Assembly: GCF_013373865.1 (NCBI RefSeq)
Contig: NC_050468.1
Coordinates: forward strand, 192,501 to 256,500
Reading direction: 5' to 3'
DNA: 64,000 nt
Source of the DNA: Monomorium pharaonis
Lineage: Eukaryota > Arthropoda > Insecta > Hymenoptera > Formicidae
Position numbers and translations under genes: made by a program. Shown here piece by piece: positions 1 through 12,314 of this stretch; positions within the stretch are counted from its first letter, which is position 1; each line of letters opens with the position of its first letter. The notes below the pieces were generated by a model that had not been told where the DNA came from, searched no databases, and saw nothing but the letters and a program-made list of their open reading frames with translations.

Positions 1-540
1 TTTAGTTCAATCGGGCGCTATGGGTTTTGATTTTTAGATTATATGCACAGTCTTGACTTGGATTGAATCTGGTATTTCCGAATTGATTTCAACTGGGCGC
101 TATTGGTTTTGACTAAACAAGTATTTTCAGCCTTCTGAATTGGACTGAATGTGATATTTCCGAATTTAGTTCAATCGGCCACTATCGGTTTTATTTTTTA
201 AATTATATGCACAATCTTGACTTGGATTGAGTATGACATTTCCGAATTGACTTCAATCGAGTGATATTGGTTTGGATTGTACACATAATTCCAAAATTTT
301 GAATTGGATTGAATGGGGTATTTCCGAATGTAGTTTAACCGGACACTATCGGTTTTGTTTGTTAAATTGTGCTTAAATTTTAATTGGATTAAATACGGTA
401 TTTTCGAAATAACTTCAATCAGACGCTGTCGGTTTTAATTGTTAGAAATATTTTTACTATTTTTACAATTTTGAATTGGATTGAATGTGGTTTTTACAAT
501 TTAATTTTAATCTAACGCTATTTGTTTCAATTGTACAATT
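1..540. repeat. 82-bp degenerate satellite array
   Basis: A tandem array whose anchor word TTTCCGAAT recurs near 76, 158, 240, 322 and 402, giving an 82-bp period. Each unit carries the words TTGAATTGGATTGAATG, GTTCAATCGG and CGCTATCGGTTTTG. About six units are visible; they decay after about 480 and the array runs off the left edge. Nothing in it codes. Confidence 0.85.
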
Positions 541-1493
541 CTACCTCCATTAAAATTGTATTTTTATGTTACCTTTATTTAGATGCTGTTAGTAGTTTAA
601 TAAACTTTATGTTTCTTTAAAATTATAATTTAAATAAAATTATTGAATTACTCATAAACTTTTTTAATAAAAATTTGTAGATTAAGAAAACATTAATATA
701 TATTTTGTACTACGTAATAGAAAATCAGAAAAAATAGAAATAATAAAGACTTAAAATACATTTATAAGTTTTTATAAGTTAAAAAGTAATATAAATGCTT
801 TTACTTTTTAACATATTTTAAATATATATTCTATTTGATAACATTCTTTTTTCATAAAATTTTCAAAGAAATTATTATTTTTATTGTAAGATAGTATAGA
901 ATTTTAGTGCAAGATATAACACTCACGACAAGATTTTGTCAGTCTTTATTTTAAAGTAATGTATTTATCAAGCTTATAAAAATGATGATTTAATAAACGT
1001 TATGTGAAACCATTATAGCTACGTCAGTGGTATAAGAAAAAATAATTTTATTATAATAATTAGCAAATAAAATATTCAGTATATATATTCAGTACATACA
1101 AATAACATATTCAGTAATGTAATGTATCTAATGTTCATAAAATACATAAATCTGGAAGAAAAGCTACTTTTTAAAGCAAAAAATTATTTTTTGAAAATTT
1201 GCATAACCAGGTTCTTCTTGGGTTTAATAATAAAATTATTTATATTTATTAAACGAGTAAATAGTTTTGGATAAAAATTTGTAGATTATAAACGTTAGAA
1301 TATTTTTTTAAATTTACATTAAGTTTAGAAGCTTTAAAACATAATATAATTACAGAAAATTATAAATATTTTAATATCAAGTGGGTCTCTCAGATGCCAC
1401 CGCGGTAGATTAAAACATTTTAGGTCTCACTTCTTACATTATTGTAAAATATACGTATAAGAGACTAATGAACAAAAAATATAAAAAGAAAAC
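541..1493. other. AT-rich spacer
   Basis: AT-rich DNA with no supportable gene. A small GC-richer patch at about 1380-1432 has GTGGGTCTC and GGTCTCAC as a near-inverted pair. It may be the outer end of the adjacent CACTA-like transposon, but no partner copy was found beyond 4912. Confidence 0.5.
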
Positions 1494-1499
1494 TTTATT
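1494..1499 (-). terminator. Candidate polyadenylation signal
   Basis: AATAAA on the minus strand, about 165 nt past the stop codon of the 1665-4912 gene, in the expected orientation. Confidence 0.35.
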
Positions 1500-1664
1500 T
1501 TATAAATAAATACAATAATCATGTGTAATAATGTTACATAATAATTACAATATTGTATATTTTATGTATAATATACATTATTTATACATATTTCATAATG
1601 TAATTAACATTTAATATTACATATTGTACAGTTAAACATATTTTAAACAGTTTTGGGAAACATA

Positions 1665-4600
1665 TCATTGTATTTCAAAAGTATTTGGTAATTTGCATAA
1701 AAATTCAAGATTATTAATGTTTACAGAAATTATTTTTGAAAGTACATCTGTAATAGGAACAATTTTATAATTTTGAAAATCTTCGGTTCTAATTTTTTTT
1801 ATGTGCGTTACAATAAAAGGATCTTCTGAAAATGTAACAATTTTTGAAAGTGCAAGATAGCATTTGTTTTCTTTTTCTATAATATCTATTATCCGACCAA
1901 AATGTCCTGATTTTAATTGTATCATTGTATCATTAGTACGTTTTACTTTTGTATATTTTATACTATGGAAAACTTTACCGTTATAAATACATTTTTTAAA
2001 TACACGGCAATATTGTCCATCAATTTTCTTGGAGTAGCTTGCTCCCGTAAAAACAACATCTTCACCACAATAAAAATAAGTTGACAAATTTTTATGCCTA
2101 AATATATCAGTACAATAATTTTTAATAATATTTGACGAGTAATTAACATTTCCTGTTTTGAAATGTAATTGTTGTAAGTGTTTCCTCGCTATTTGCTGAT
2201 CCATCTTGTTAGGACCATTTATCAATTGCTTTAATTGAAAAATATTTCCTTCAAACGGAAAAGTCGAATTGTTCCAAAGAGGACCAGTTTGCCTAACTGA
2301 TTGTACAACATGCAATAAAATATGAACATTAAATGTCATACTTTCAACTCCGTAATAAACCTGATAATAACCAACAAACTTTAGGGCGTCATATTCGCAT
2401 TGTACTAATTCTTCTTCGGTGATTGTTGTTTTTAATAAAGTGTACAAAATTCTGACGAGTAATGAATAATGTTTAAGAGCTGTATCATGAAGGATATCTT
2501 CCAAACATGGTAGACTGTAGACTAATATCCATGTTTTCACTTCAGCACCTTTTAACTTTTCTTTTCGTGATCGTGGAAGTCGATGTATATCCTGGGTAGG
2601 TGTAATAGATAACAGACGTTTTTCAATAGCTTTGACATCCGCATTACGTAATTTAAACATTGATTGTGATTTTGGGCATGTCCACTTATTGTATAACTGC
2701 TGCTCAATACCAAAAAGGATAGTATGTAAATAGTCAAAAGAAAAGGACCACACGATATCTATACATGGAATTTGAATTAAAGCAGTATTTCCTTTTACTC
2801 CTCTCTCTTGACGTTTATTTGATAAAGTAACAGTTTTTATATCCTTTAAATGACTTTCATGAGATCTTAATTCGGGATCGATATCTCGTAAAGGATATCT
2901 AATACCTGAAACTTCTTTAACATAACATCCTGGATGGTAACACCAGCTACAACCATAATACCCATTAAATTGCATTCTATTTTGCAAGATTGGTCGACAT
3001 ACAGAGTCTACACAGTAAGCTAATGGACAAAATTTTACAATAATCGATTCATTTTTTAAATTAGTTACTTCGATACCATTTTCATACAATAATTTTGCTT
3101 CATCGATAAAGGTAGAAAAAAATAATTGAGCTATGTCACTTGTAGGTTCTTTTGTACAAGTTAGTATTCCACATAGTAGAATTTGTTTAAATCTACTGAT
3201 AGGTGATACAAAATTTGGTTGTACTGAAAGTGGATAAAAGCCTCGTTTTCCACTGTTTGTCAGTGGTGCACCATCGGTACTTATATTATAAGTTAAGTAA
3301 CAGGTATTTCTATTGTTAATTTTGTTGTATAATTTACTGTCATTAACATCTCTCATAATCTTTGTGCTATCAACGTTACACTGATTTACTGTCACTGAGT
3401 TAATAAAATTAAAAATTTCTTGTTTAATGTAGGGAGATTCAAATAACATTTTTAACTGATATGTTAAATTAATAGACGTAAAATAGTTTGTAGATTTTAA
3501 CGTTATTTTATTATTTGTATCACATTTTGAACATGTTTTTATATAATTCTTAAAATTTAATTTTGATATTGAATATAAAATTTCTTTGTTGCAAGAATTA
3601 CAATAATAATGATAATTTATTTTATCGTCTGGTGGGTCAAATCTTTGTTGTAATCTATACTTTGAAATATTTATATCTTTGAACTCGGGTCCTGCAATTA
3701 ATTTTATTAACTCAATCAGTTTTTGTCTTCCTAAATCTGACAGTCTAAATCGAATTGAGAATCCCATTATCAAAGTCATTATGTCACGAATAGTTAAATT
3801 AGTTTTCTCAAACATTATAGTATTATCATCAAATGACCCATTAGTCTCGTCGTCACTGATATTCGCATCATAATCATCACTATCAAATTCATTGTTATCA
3901 GAATCATAGCCATTTGAACTACTCTCACTCATATGTTTGTCATCATCTTCACTATTGTCTTCTACACTGCTGGCATCTTCATTTTCTTTGTCCTCGTCTT
4001 CATTGTTTATATGAATAATTTCATTATACTCAAATGTATCTATAACGCAATAAATGCCTTGATTATACATTATTGATTCTGACAATAATCGAAATGAGTA
4101 CCTTACTAGTAGAAAATAGGCGTCCATAGAAACTATTGGAATGTCTTTGTGGAAGACTACATTATTAGATAATACTATATAGACTAGGGTAGAACTTAAT
4201 TGGTTAAACTAGCTATATATAATATTAGATCTACGTGGATGCCTCGATAATGAAAATAAAGTTTCTATAGGTTAGAAGATTTTTTAAATAAAGTAGATAT
4301 AATAAACTTTTCATTTTACAAATCTTTGAAAAATCTAAGTTACAGGATTTCTACTTCAAACTGTGCGAAATATAAATTCTTTATTTTAAAAACTGTAAAT
4401 CAGGGCCACAGCGTGTACATACCTTCAATATTTAAGTCAGGTTTATATTCTGGAGAGCGAATCGCTGTGGAATTATTACTACTAGCTTCATTATTATTCA
4501 TTCTCATGTCACAATTATTCTCACTTCTAATACAACAATCACGGTTCTGCTCATTATTCAAGTTAGAAAAATTACTGCTTTCTAAAAAAATTAGTAATAA

Positions 4601-4912
4601 AAATTACTTATTTTATACATTACTCTCCATATTAAACTGTTTTTTTTACAATAATGTCGACGGTTCAATATTTTAATGTTACATTATTTTGACATATATA
4701 TTAGAATATTTTTTACCTGGCACAAAAGCTAATTGATGTTCATAACTCGTAAAAGAATCCCACTTTGATCTAGTAACCCAAGATAAATTATCTCTGAAGT
4801 GAGTCTCATAATCTTTATACAATCCTGTTTTGTAACGTCGTTTTACTTTTTTGGGAACTGCATTATTTATATCATTATCAGAATTAGAATCACATGATGA
4901 CGAATCACTCAT
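1665..4912 (-). CDS. CACTA/EnSpm (Tnp2-like) transposase, three exons
   Basis: A transposase of the Tnp2-related 'transposase domain' type found in animal EnSpm/CACTA elements. Seen: exon 1 at 4912-4717 (acidic-basic start MSDSSSCDSNSD), donor CCAG|GTAAAA; exon 2 at 4581-4423 (Asn/Ser-rich), acceptor TTTTTTTAG and donor GAAG|GTATGT; exon 3 at 4078-1665, acceptor ATTGTCAG. Both introns are phase 1 and the exons sum to 2769 nt, 922 residues, with no internal stop. An upstream in-frame ATG at 4127 is therefore probably intronic. After a Glu/Asp-rich tract come two CxxC pairs (YYCNSCNKE, TCSKCD), the family's acidic block STDGAPL, FYPLSVQPN, the CGIL region, then DSVCRPIL and NGYYGCSWCYHPG. Family knowledge: the protein excises and inserts its element in the nucleus. 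Terminal repeats were not identified, so present mobility is unknown. Confidence 0.85.
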
Positions 4913-5556
4913 TATCTGAAAACATATTTAGCAATAATAAAATTCAAATTATGTACATATATAGTTATTTTATTTTTATTTCTTTTAATCAAAATATAGC
5001 TGGAGTATTAATTATGTATTAATTATTAGTTATAATATATTTTTTATATAAAAAGAATTATAAAATGTAATTATTATGTGTACATAATACATTATGCACT
5101 TAAAATTTTATGTTATACACTTTATTATTTTACTTTAATTACAAAAAATATGGGTTGATTTTATTAAAATATACTTACCCGATAATGTATAATATATAAT
5201 ATATACTTTACTTTTTCAATCAGGCTCACTTTCACATATATTTATAAAAAAGTAATTGTTTCATTTAGATCCCGCACCTCAAATATCGATGTAATTATGC
5301 GTATTTGACGCGATTTTGCTTAAAACGAATAAATCTGACAAGAATAAGCGTGCATCAGAAAAGCGATCGAGATACTAATCGTTATTAAAGTTGACGAATT
5401 AAGGTTAAGAAATCTGTCATACCGAAAAAGCGACGGAACACTATGCGCACGCTCTGTAGTCCCATACGCATGCTCTATGATCACGTGATGTGCTCGTGGC
5501 CGCGGCCATGATAGTGAACATTTGCAGAAAGGATCGAGTGGCGGCCGGGACACGTA
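4913..5556. other. Upstream AT-rich region
   Basis: Upstream of the CACTA-like gene. AT-rich to about 5260, then more GC-rich with CpG words. No clear TATA box or exon could be supported, and no second copy of a terminal repeat was found. Confidence 0.4.
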
Positions 5557-5899
5557 AAGGCTATTCTACAATTGCGTAAGCGTGATCGTAAGTGGTTGTA
5601 AGAGTGTGTAAGGCGTCGTTGTAAAGCGGTACTTCCGGTTGTAGAGCGTGTTGTGGAAGATGGTTGAATTTCATCTTTCACGACTACAACAGATGTGAAC
5701 GTAAGAGCCAACCAATCAGAGTGCTGTTCACGTCATCATGCCGCACACCGCCATAATTTACTGCACTCTGATCGGTTGCTGTAATCAAGTTTACAACGTA
5801 TCTTTACTCTATTGTAGATTGATCCGTTGTAAAACATTTATGACTACTACTACTCCTACTCCTACAACCTTACGCTTACGCAATTGTAGAATAGCCTTA
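5557..5899. mobile_element. Foldback MITE, about 343 bp
   Basis: Terminal inverted repeats start AAGGCTATTCTACAATTGCG on both sides (5557-5596 and 5862-5899). Pairing resumes near the centre: CCAACCAATCAGAGTGC at about 5708 faces GCACTCTGATCGGTTGC at about 5763. The element is an imperfect palindrome with no coding capacity. Confidence 0.75.
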
Positions 5900-6230
5900 A
5901 TACGCAGTATTCACATATTTGCAAGGTACACGATTATAAACACGTGTGGTGACGCTTTTGTACTTGTATTTAGTAGAAACATTTAGATAAAAATTATTTC
6001 TTTGTTTAGATAAAAATGTACGCTTATATAAAATTGTTATCTGGGAAAAATAAAGACAAAAAAAAAATTATTCCCACATCTTGCATCAAGAATTTTAAAC
6101 CAGAGTCACACAAGAAAATTTTAAAGTATCAAGTGGAAGAAACAGTAGGCGAAGAACCGTATGTAGCAACGATTTTGTTACTATCAGGTATATATATAAT
6201 AAATATTACAACTTTTATTCGATTTTGGTT

Positions 6231-6345
6231 ACGTTCCGTTTCACGCATGATGCGTATGATGCATCGTTCATCCTCGTTTATCGTACGTTAGATAAACAAC
6301 AAAGATGAACAATATATCATGCGTATCATGCGTGAAACGGAACGT
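6231..6345. repeat. Palindromic MITE, copy 1
   Basis: Ends CGTTCCGTTTCACGCATGATG and its inverse, with the inner words GTTCATC and GATGAAC also pairing. About 115 bp, able to fold along its whole length. It sits in the intron after exon a of the BEN gene. Flanks TTA and TAA are compatible with a TA target. Confidence 0.75.
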
Positions 6346-6356
6346 AATAGGCTGCA

Positions 6357-6465
6357 CGTTCCGTTTCACGCATAATGCGCATAATGCGTCTTTCATCTTT
6401 ATTTAACATCAGATAAACAACAAAGATGAACAATGCATTATGCGCATTATGCGTGAAACGGAACG
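6357..6465. repeat. Palindromic MITE, copy 2
   Basis: Same family as the copy at 6231, 11 bp downstream in tandem: CGTTCCGTTTCACGCATAATG faces its inverse. GGCTGC before it and GCAGCC after it extend the pairing. Two tandem hairpins of one family suggest repeated targeting of one site. Confidence 0.75.
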
Positions 6466-6926
6466 CAGCCATAGCCTTTGCCTGGTTTTGTTCTTTGTTT
6501 TTATATATACATGTTGCTTGTGTTATATATTAGATTCAAATGAAGAACTTAAAGAAATAATTAGAACAAAAAGTGTTCGTGCTTCACCATCGTATTTGCT
6601 TGTGACAGCTTCGGATAAATCTGACAACGAGGGAAAAAAAACAGTTTAAAGCGTTCAAAAACTTTTCAAGTTAGTCGTGTCCTATATATCACAAATTTTC
6701 TGTTAGATTTCTGTTTAAAAATATTGTACAAATTATTTATTATATATTTTTCATCAATAGATGAATCGTCAGTTAAAAGAACAAGAGGAACTAGTCTGTA
6801 ATAAATTATCAAAGTTTAAGAGTGATTTATTGCCAATAAACGTTACATTAAAAGATAAGGTAAATGAGTGAATTCATATAGTATAACTATAATAAATAGA
6901 AACAAAAAATGAGATAACTTAGTAAT

Positions 6927-7460
6927 TATAGCCAAGGAATAAGTAAATGAATAGTCAACAAACTATTTGTGTTGTAAATCACAGTCTTACAACATTTCGA
7001 CCACAGAATTTGATCCTTCTAAAGTGAATTAATCCATTATCAAAATAAATTATTCGCAGGATAACGACTGTTTACAAGCTCGTGCCAACAAATTCATAAA
7101 AGTTGTGTCTCATACTGTCAATAACGAACAAGTGTATAAATAATTACATTACAAAGCAGTCAAATCAGTATATATTTTGAAAAGATGTTACAGACGTGAT
7201 TTAAAAGTGTCAAGCATGGATAAAGGCGGCAGAAAGATTTTTTATGCATTGATTTGTTTGTTATTGACAATGAGACGCAACAACCATTATGAATTCGTTG
7301 GCACGAGTTTATGAACAGTTGTTGTCCTGCGAATAATTTATCTTTGTAATAGATTAATTCACTTGAGAAAGACCAAATCCTATGTTCAAAATGTTATGAG
7401 ACTGTGATTTACAATAAAATAGTGTCAGTTTGTCGATCAATCTACTCATTCCTTGGTTAT
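6927..7460. mobile_element. Intronic MITE, about 530 bp, copy 1
   Basis: Arms of over 200 bp pair across the intron: ATAGCCAAGGAATAAGTA faces TACTCATTCCTTGGTTAT, then AATCACAGTCTTACAACATTT, CGCAGGATAACGACTG and CTCGTGCCAACAAATTCATA face their inverses. No coding capacity. Confidence 0.8.
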
Positions 7461-7986
7461 AATAGAAAGTTAAGCTTCTGTACAAAATTTAAGTTTTAAA
7501 TATTTTATAGGAAAATTTAGATTTGTCAAACATTACTGATACACCGCCATCACCCAAAAAATATAGAGTAACAGAAGATTTAGCACAAACAAAAAATAAA
7601 TTCATGCAAGATGACAATCTAGTCAAAGCACTAACCAAAGAAACAAACACGAGAAACGAAAAGGAGAAGTGTGGTAATGAGTCCCCAAAAAAAACAGTTA
7701 AAGCATTCAAAAACTTTTCAGGTTAGTCGTGTCCTATATATCACAAATTTTCTGTTAGTTTCTGTTTAAAAATATTGTATAAATTATTTATTATATATTT
7801 TTCATCAATAGATGAATTGTCAATTAAAAGAACAAGAGGAACTAGTCTGTAATAAATTATCAAACTTTAAGAGTGATTTATTGCCAATGAACGCAGTTAC
7901 ATTAAAAGATAAGGTAAATGAGTGAATTCATATAGTATTGTATAACTATAATAAATAGAAAACAAAAAAAGAGATAACTTAGTAAT

Positions 7987-8521
7987 TATAGCCGAGGAAT
8001 AAGTAAATGAATAGTCAACAAACTATTTGTGTTGTGAATCACAGTCTTACAACATTTCGACCATAGAATTTGATCCTTCTAAAGTGAATTAATCCATTAT
8101 CAAGATAAATTATTCGCAGGATAACGACTGTTTACAAACTCGTGCCAACAAATTCATAAAAGTTGTGTCTCATACTGTCAATAACGAACAAGTGTATAAA
8201 TGATTACATTACAAAGCAGTCAAGTCAGTAAATATTTTGAAAAGATGTTACAGACGTGATTTAAAAGTGTTAAGCATGGATAAAGGCGGCAGAAAGATTT
8301 TTTATGCATTAATTTGTTTGTTATTGACAATGAGACGCAACAACCTTTATGAATTCGTTGGCACGAGTTTATGAACAGTTGTTGTCCTGCGAATAATTTA
8401 TCTTTCTAATGGATTAATTCACTTGAGAAAGACCAAATCCTATGTTCAAAATGTTATGAGACTGTGATTTACAATAAAATAGTGTCAGTTTGTCGATCAA
8501 TCTACTCATTCCTTGGCTATA
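7987..8521. mobile_element. Intronic MITE, about 530 bp, copy 2
   Basis: The same element as at 6927, carried along by the tandem duplication rather than inserted independently, because its position relative to the exons is the same. Confidence 0.8.
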
Positions 8522-8784
8522 ATAGAAAAGTTAAGCTTCTATACAAAATTTAAGTTTTAAATATTTTATAGGAAAATTTAGATTTGTCAAACATTACTGA
8601 TACACCGCCATCACCCAAAAAATATAGAGTAACAGAAGATTTAGCACAAACAAAAAATAAATTCATGCAAGATGACAATCTAGTCAAAGCACTAACCGAA
8701 GAAACAAACACGAGAAACGAAAAGGAGAAGTGTGATAATGAGTCCCAAAAGCTGAGCAGATCTAAAGTTATTCCAAAGGTAAAA

Positions 8785-9084
8785 ATGATCAAAATATATT
8801 TTTTATAATTTGTACACACGCGGTCAGAATGAATGCCTGGTCATATGAAGTTAGCTGCGTTCCGAGATTTATATAGTGCATGTAACGCATTCTATACAGA
8901 AACCGCGTGTGGACATATATATTTGTTGCAGTTATAGTACTTATATAATTATTATAGTAATAGCTAATCTTTTTTGTGACATTTTACATAAACATATAAT
9001 TAAATTTATGCAAAAAATTTTTGTGAAATTAAAGAAACATTTTCGTTTCTTTGTCTAATAATAATAAATTTTTATTGTTTAACT
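8785..9084. other. Intron-like AT-rich DNA
   Basis: Follows the exon ending at 8778 (AAG|GTAAAA donor). Mixed sequence with no gene. It ends at an ACTAGCTGTGTCCGGCCACG word that looks like the 3' end of a minus-strand retrotransposon. Confidence 0.4.
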
Positions 9085-10540
9085 AGCTGTGTCCGGCCAC
9101 GCGTTGCTGTGACTCAGTCTTTTTTTTTGTTTGTTTAGATTTAGTGCACATTTGTATTATTGTTTTTCGCGCGCTCGCGTATTAGATTGAAACATTTTTT
9201 GTTAACCCTTTCTTTTCTTTATTTGTTTGTTTATATTTCAATTATATTTGTATAGTATTTTAGTTTCGCTTTAATTTCCAGGATTCAATCATTCACTTGT
9301 ATTGCAAATATTCGTTGCTTCCGTCCTTCTATATTTCCTCACGTATGCTTCTCCGGCCTTCTGCGCTCTTGCTTCTTTCTTCGGGATCGGGGGGGGGGGG
9401 GTTGTTTCCCGATTCAAACTTTAAATTAACAGTAAATTTCTGCCTCTTGGTAAGCAATTTCTTCAGAAATTCATTTTCTTTCTTTATGTTTTTTAAATTT
9501 TCGTGCTCTCCTTCTCAATATCTTGACTATCAATATCTAACCTTTTTTTTTAATATTTTGTTTATCTTTTTTTTAACTCTTTAAAGTACCTATTCCCACA
9601 TAAACACTCATAAACTTGCACACACTCTCTTCCTTCAACATACTTCTATGGGCATTAATCTCACTTTATTTTTTATATTAATACGCTCCACAAATACAAT
9701 AATATTAGAAGTTTCTTTTTATTTAAAATTATTTCTTATTTTTCTTTTTATTATTTTCCTTTGATCAGTTTTCCTTGGAAGCGTTTTTGGCTTCCAGATT
9801 TTTTTGTTGAGGGAAGTTTACTATCTTCTTTTCTTCTGCGTTTTTTTCATATTCCATTTGTGCTCTAATTAATACCTCATTCATCCCATCCTCCAACTCT
9901 ATATTAAGATTATATTTTATAAATTTAGTATTAAATAATTAATTTTTTCTTTTCGGAATAACTTGACATTTTAGTAATAAATTTTGGAATTATTTTACCT
10001 TTTTTTTTATATATTTTAATATTATTTTAAAATGAGAGACTTTTATTTTATTAAATAATCCTTTTTTTTAATAGTCGCACTATTTCCTTTACCTTCAAGT
10101 TGTAATTTGTTTAAATCTTCAGATCTTTTATTTCTTCTTTACTTTGCTTTATCCAGATTAACTTCTTCTAACAAAACAATGTATTTTTTGTAAATTACCT
10201 TTTTTAACGTAAAATTAATCTTTTAGTTTATTTTATTGTTATTAACTAAAATAGTTTCCAAACTTATGCTCAATTTTTCTAACTTTACTTCAAATTTTAA
10301 ACAACACCTTTTTAAATGGCGTTTCTATGTGCTTTTTTGGGCCATTCTAAAAACGTGTTTATTTAGAAACATTTTTATTTTATTAACTAATCTTTTTATT
10401 TCATCGATTTCTATATTTGGGGACGCACTATCTTTTTTTCTGTCGCTTAGGGATTTATTTAAATCTTCTGTTTTCTTATTTCTCTTTCTTTACTTGGATT
10501 TTCCTGTATTTTTTCTTCTATAAAAACAATTTACTTTTAA
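9085..10540 (-). mobile_element. Probable degenerate LINE fragment
   Basis: Read on the minus strand the block ends at about 9085 with GGCCGGACACAGCTAGT followed by AT-rich repeats, as many insect LINE 3' ends do. Upstream are fragments of charged, helix-rich coding sequence with stops, such as ELEDGMNEVLIRAQMEYEKN (about 9900) and SASPNIEIDEIKRLVNKIK (about 10400), plausibly ORF1-like. A run of G lies at about 9391-9400. No reverse-transcriptase motif was found, so the class is uncertain. Confidence 0.4.
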
Positions 10541-10940
10541 ATTAATTTATTATAATATTAATTTTTAATTAAATTAACTCAATTCGTGAGAAGGTTGAGT
10601 GAGTGTATGTTTCCTTGTCTCTCTTCGTTGGAATCTGCGTGTGTTTGAGCGTGTACGGTCTTCGTTTACGTTGGCCTATGCGTATACGTGTGCTTATACG
10701 ATAACTATATTAAAATAGAATACTCATTTTTTTTATTTTTTGAGGAACGTTATTTTGTACGTGTTTGCGTTGGCATATACCTATGCGAGTACGTTACCTT
10801 TTAACCTTTTAAAACTTTTAAACCTTTAATAAAATAATAAATAAGGTTTTAAAAGAATGTAATTATTTAATAAAAATTATTAAATAAAAATTTATATAGA
10901 TTATTTATTTTTATAGATAACATGTATTAGTAAGGTTCAT
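10541..10940. other. Unassigned spacer
   Basis: Contains a T/G-rich stretch (10590-10700) with repeated GCGTRTACGTGTG-like words, then AT-rich DNA up to the coiled-coil exon of the BEN pseudogene. Nothing else is supportable. Confidence 0.35.
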
Positions 10941-11351
10941 TTCGCTCACAGAATGTAAAGAGCTTTCGAAAAATTAATAAAAGAAAATTCTAAGTTACGA
11001 ACAGAAGGGGATGAATTAATAAATGAAAACAAAAAATTAAAGAGCTCCAGAAAGGAACTAAAAAAGCAAATAGAAGAAAAAGAATTGGAAATAAAAAAAC
11101 TTCGTGAATTAAATGACGGTTTGCAAATTAGTTTCATTCAAAAACTAAGGAGTCTACTAAGGAGTATGAATGTAAATACTTTTTCTCGTACTTTTTATTT
11201 AAAACAAATTTATATGTATGTATGTATGTATATGAATTAGTGTTCCCCTTTTTTTCTTATCTTTCTCATTTAAGGACTTTTTACATATAAGGTTCCAAAA
11301 TGCTGTGTATGCGCCAAGCTACTGTTATACTTGTGTAATCAATTTACTTTC

Positions 11352-11518
11352 TTAGGGTAAAGTCCCATGGAGCGAATTATGCGGAAGCGAAACAAGCGGA
11401 TCACCAATCACGAGACCATTTCGACGCAATCTTTGAAAGAATTCTATCAGAATGATCCGTGATTGGCGATCCGCTCGTTCCGTATCCGCGTAATCCGCTA
11501 CATGGGACTTCACCCTTA
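11352..11518. mobile_element. GTCCCATG MITE, copy 1
   Basis: Starts TTAGGGTAAAGTCCCATGG and ends in the inverse of GTAAGGGTGAAGTCCCATG. Arms of about 55 bp continue as GCGGATCACCAATCACG. It lies in an intron of the BEN pseudogene. A second copy is at 28479-28935. Confidence 0.8.
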
Positions 11519-12314
11519 CTGTCTGGATATGAGTGTCCTCTCTTGTCTGAAGCACACACGGCACTTGGCACCTTATGTAGAAATCGTCTTACGATATTTA
11601 CAATATTTAAAATACTTTTTTTTAAAGAAATATTAAAAAATTCATTTAGAGCAACTACATTTTTTAAAAAATATAAGAAATACATAATACCTGAAAATAA
11701 AATACTTTGTTTTTTTTAGCTAAGTTAGAGCAACTTTCAAACTCAAGAGAACGGTTAGATTACTCTCAGAATTATCCAGCAATTGGAATTTTGCGTACTT
11801 CAGACGATTTCCGAAGGGTAAATAATTTTGCGCTTTCTTGGTAGAAAATTAACTAGATCACAAGGTAGATGTGTCTAACTTCTAACGTATACAAATTTTT
11901 ATTTTATTGAGATACCCATGTAAAGTTTAGATCTAGCTAAGTTTAATCTAATTTTATCTAGTCTAGTTTTATCTAGTCTTTCACAAAAGCCCTGATAGCT
12001 TATACACAGGCGCGTAGAAAATTTTCTACCAGGGATTATTTTCTCCAATTTTATTAATAAATTATTAAAGACCTTATTTATAAATTTTCTATATTATATA
12101 TTAGGTACACATTGGTAGAAACCAGTGGGTCACTGAAAAACAGTACAGTAATTTACTAAATAATTCAAAAACACCCAGTCAATGTGCTAGTAATATATTA
12201 ACGCTAGTTTTTCAGTATTGAAGAATTAACGACTAGCACAAAAACTGGATATGAAAGTAATAAGAAACTAAGTAAATTACGTGACTTAATAAAGAAACGA
12301 AGAGATTGGGTAAA

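Larger units (their letters stand above)
6640..8752 (+). repeat. Tandem duplication, about 1.05 kb unit
   Basis: 6640-7693 and 7694-8752 match almost base for base, including two exon blocks of the BEN gene, introns and a resident MITE. The unit starts at AAACAGTT inside an exon. Differences are scattered substitutions and small indels such as one extra codon (AACGCAGTT against AACGTT). The second copy ends in a different exon tail (QKLSRSKVIPK). Confidence 0.9.
6016..12314 (+). pseudogene. Decayed BEN-domain gene, many exons
   Basis: Exon pieces of one gene. Exon a (6016-6187, MYAYIKLLSGKNKDKK) joins exon b (6534-6669) in phase 1, giving the run ILLLSDSNEELKEIIR, an N-terminal pattern known from insect BEN proteins. 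Exons at 6761-6859, 7511-7721, 7812-7913 and 8572-8778 lie in a tandem duplication. A coiled-coil exon lies at about 10950-11164. The BEN domain is split between 11720-11817 (LEQLSNSRERLDYSQ, ends DDFRR) and 12105-12314 (VHIGRNQWVTEKQYSN, LTTSTKTGYESNKK). BEN domains bind DNA or proteins in chromatin control and also occur in transposon-linked genes. Breaks: an extra base and stop in exon b (GTT TAA), incompatible phases at 6669/6761 and 7721/7812, a stop at the coil exon start and a one-base shift at about 12219. The fold is recognised by motif only. Confidence 0.6.

Noticed and set aside
4326..4676. 116-codon plus-strand frame
   Set aside because: It is antisense to exon 2 of the CACTA-like gene, which has matching splice signals and phase.
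11352..11518. TTAGGG at the MITE end as telomeric DNA
   Set aside because: A single occurrence that is part of the inverted terminal word, not a tandem array.
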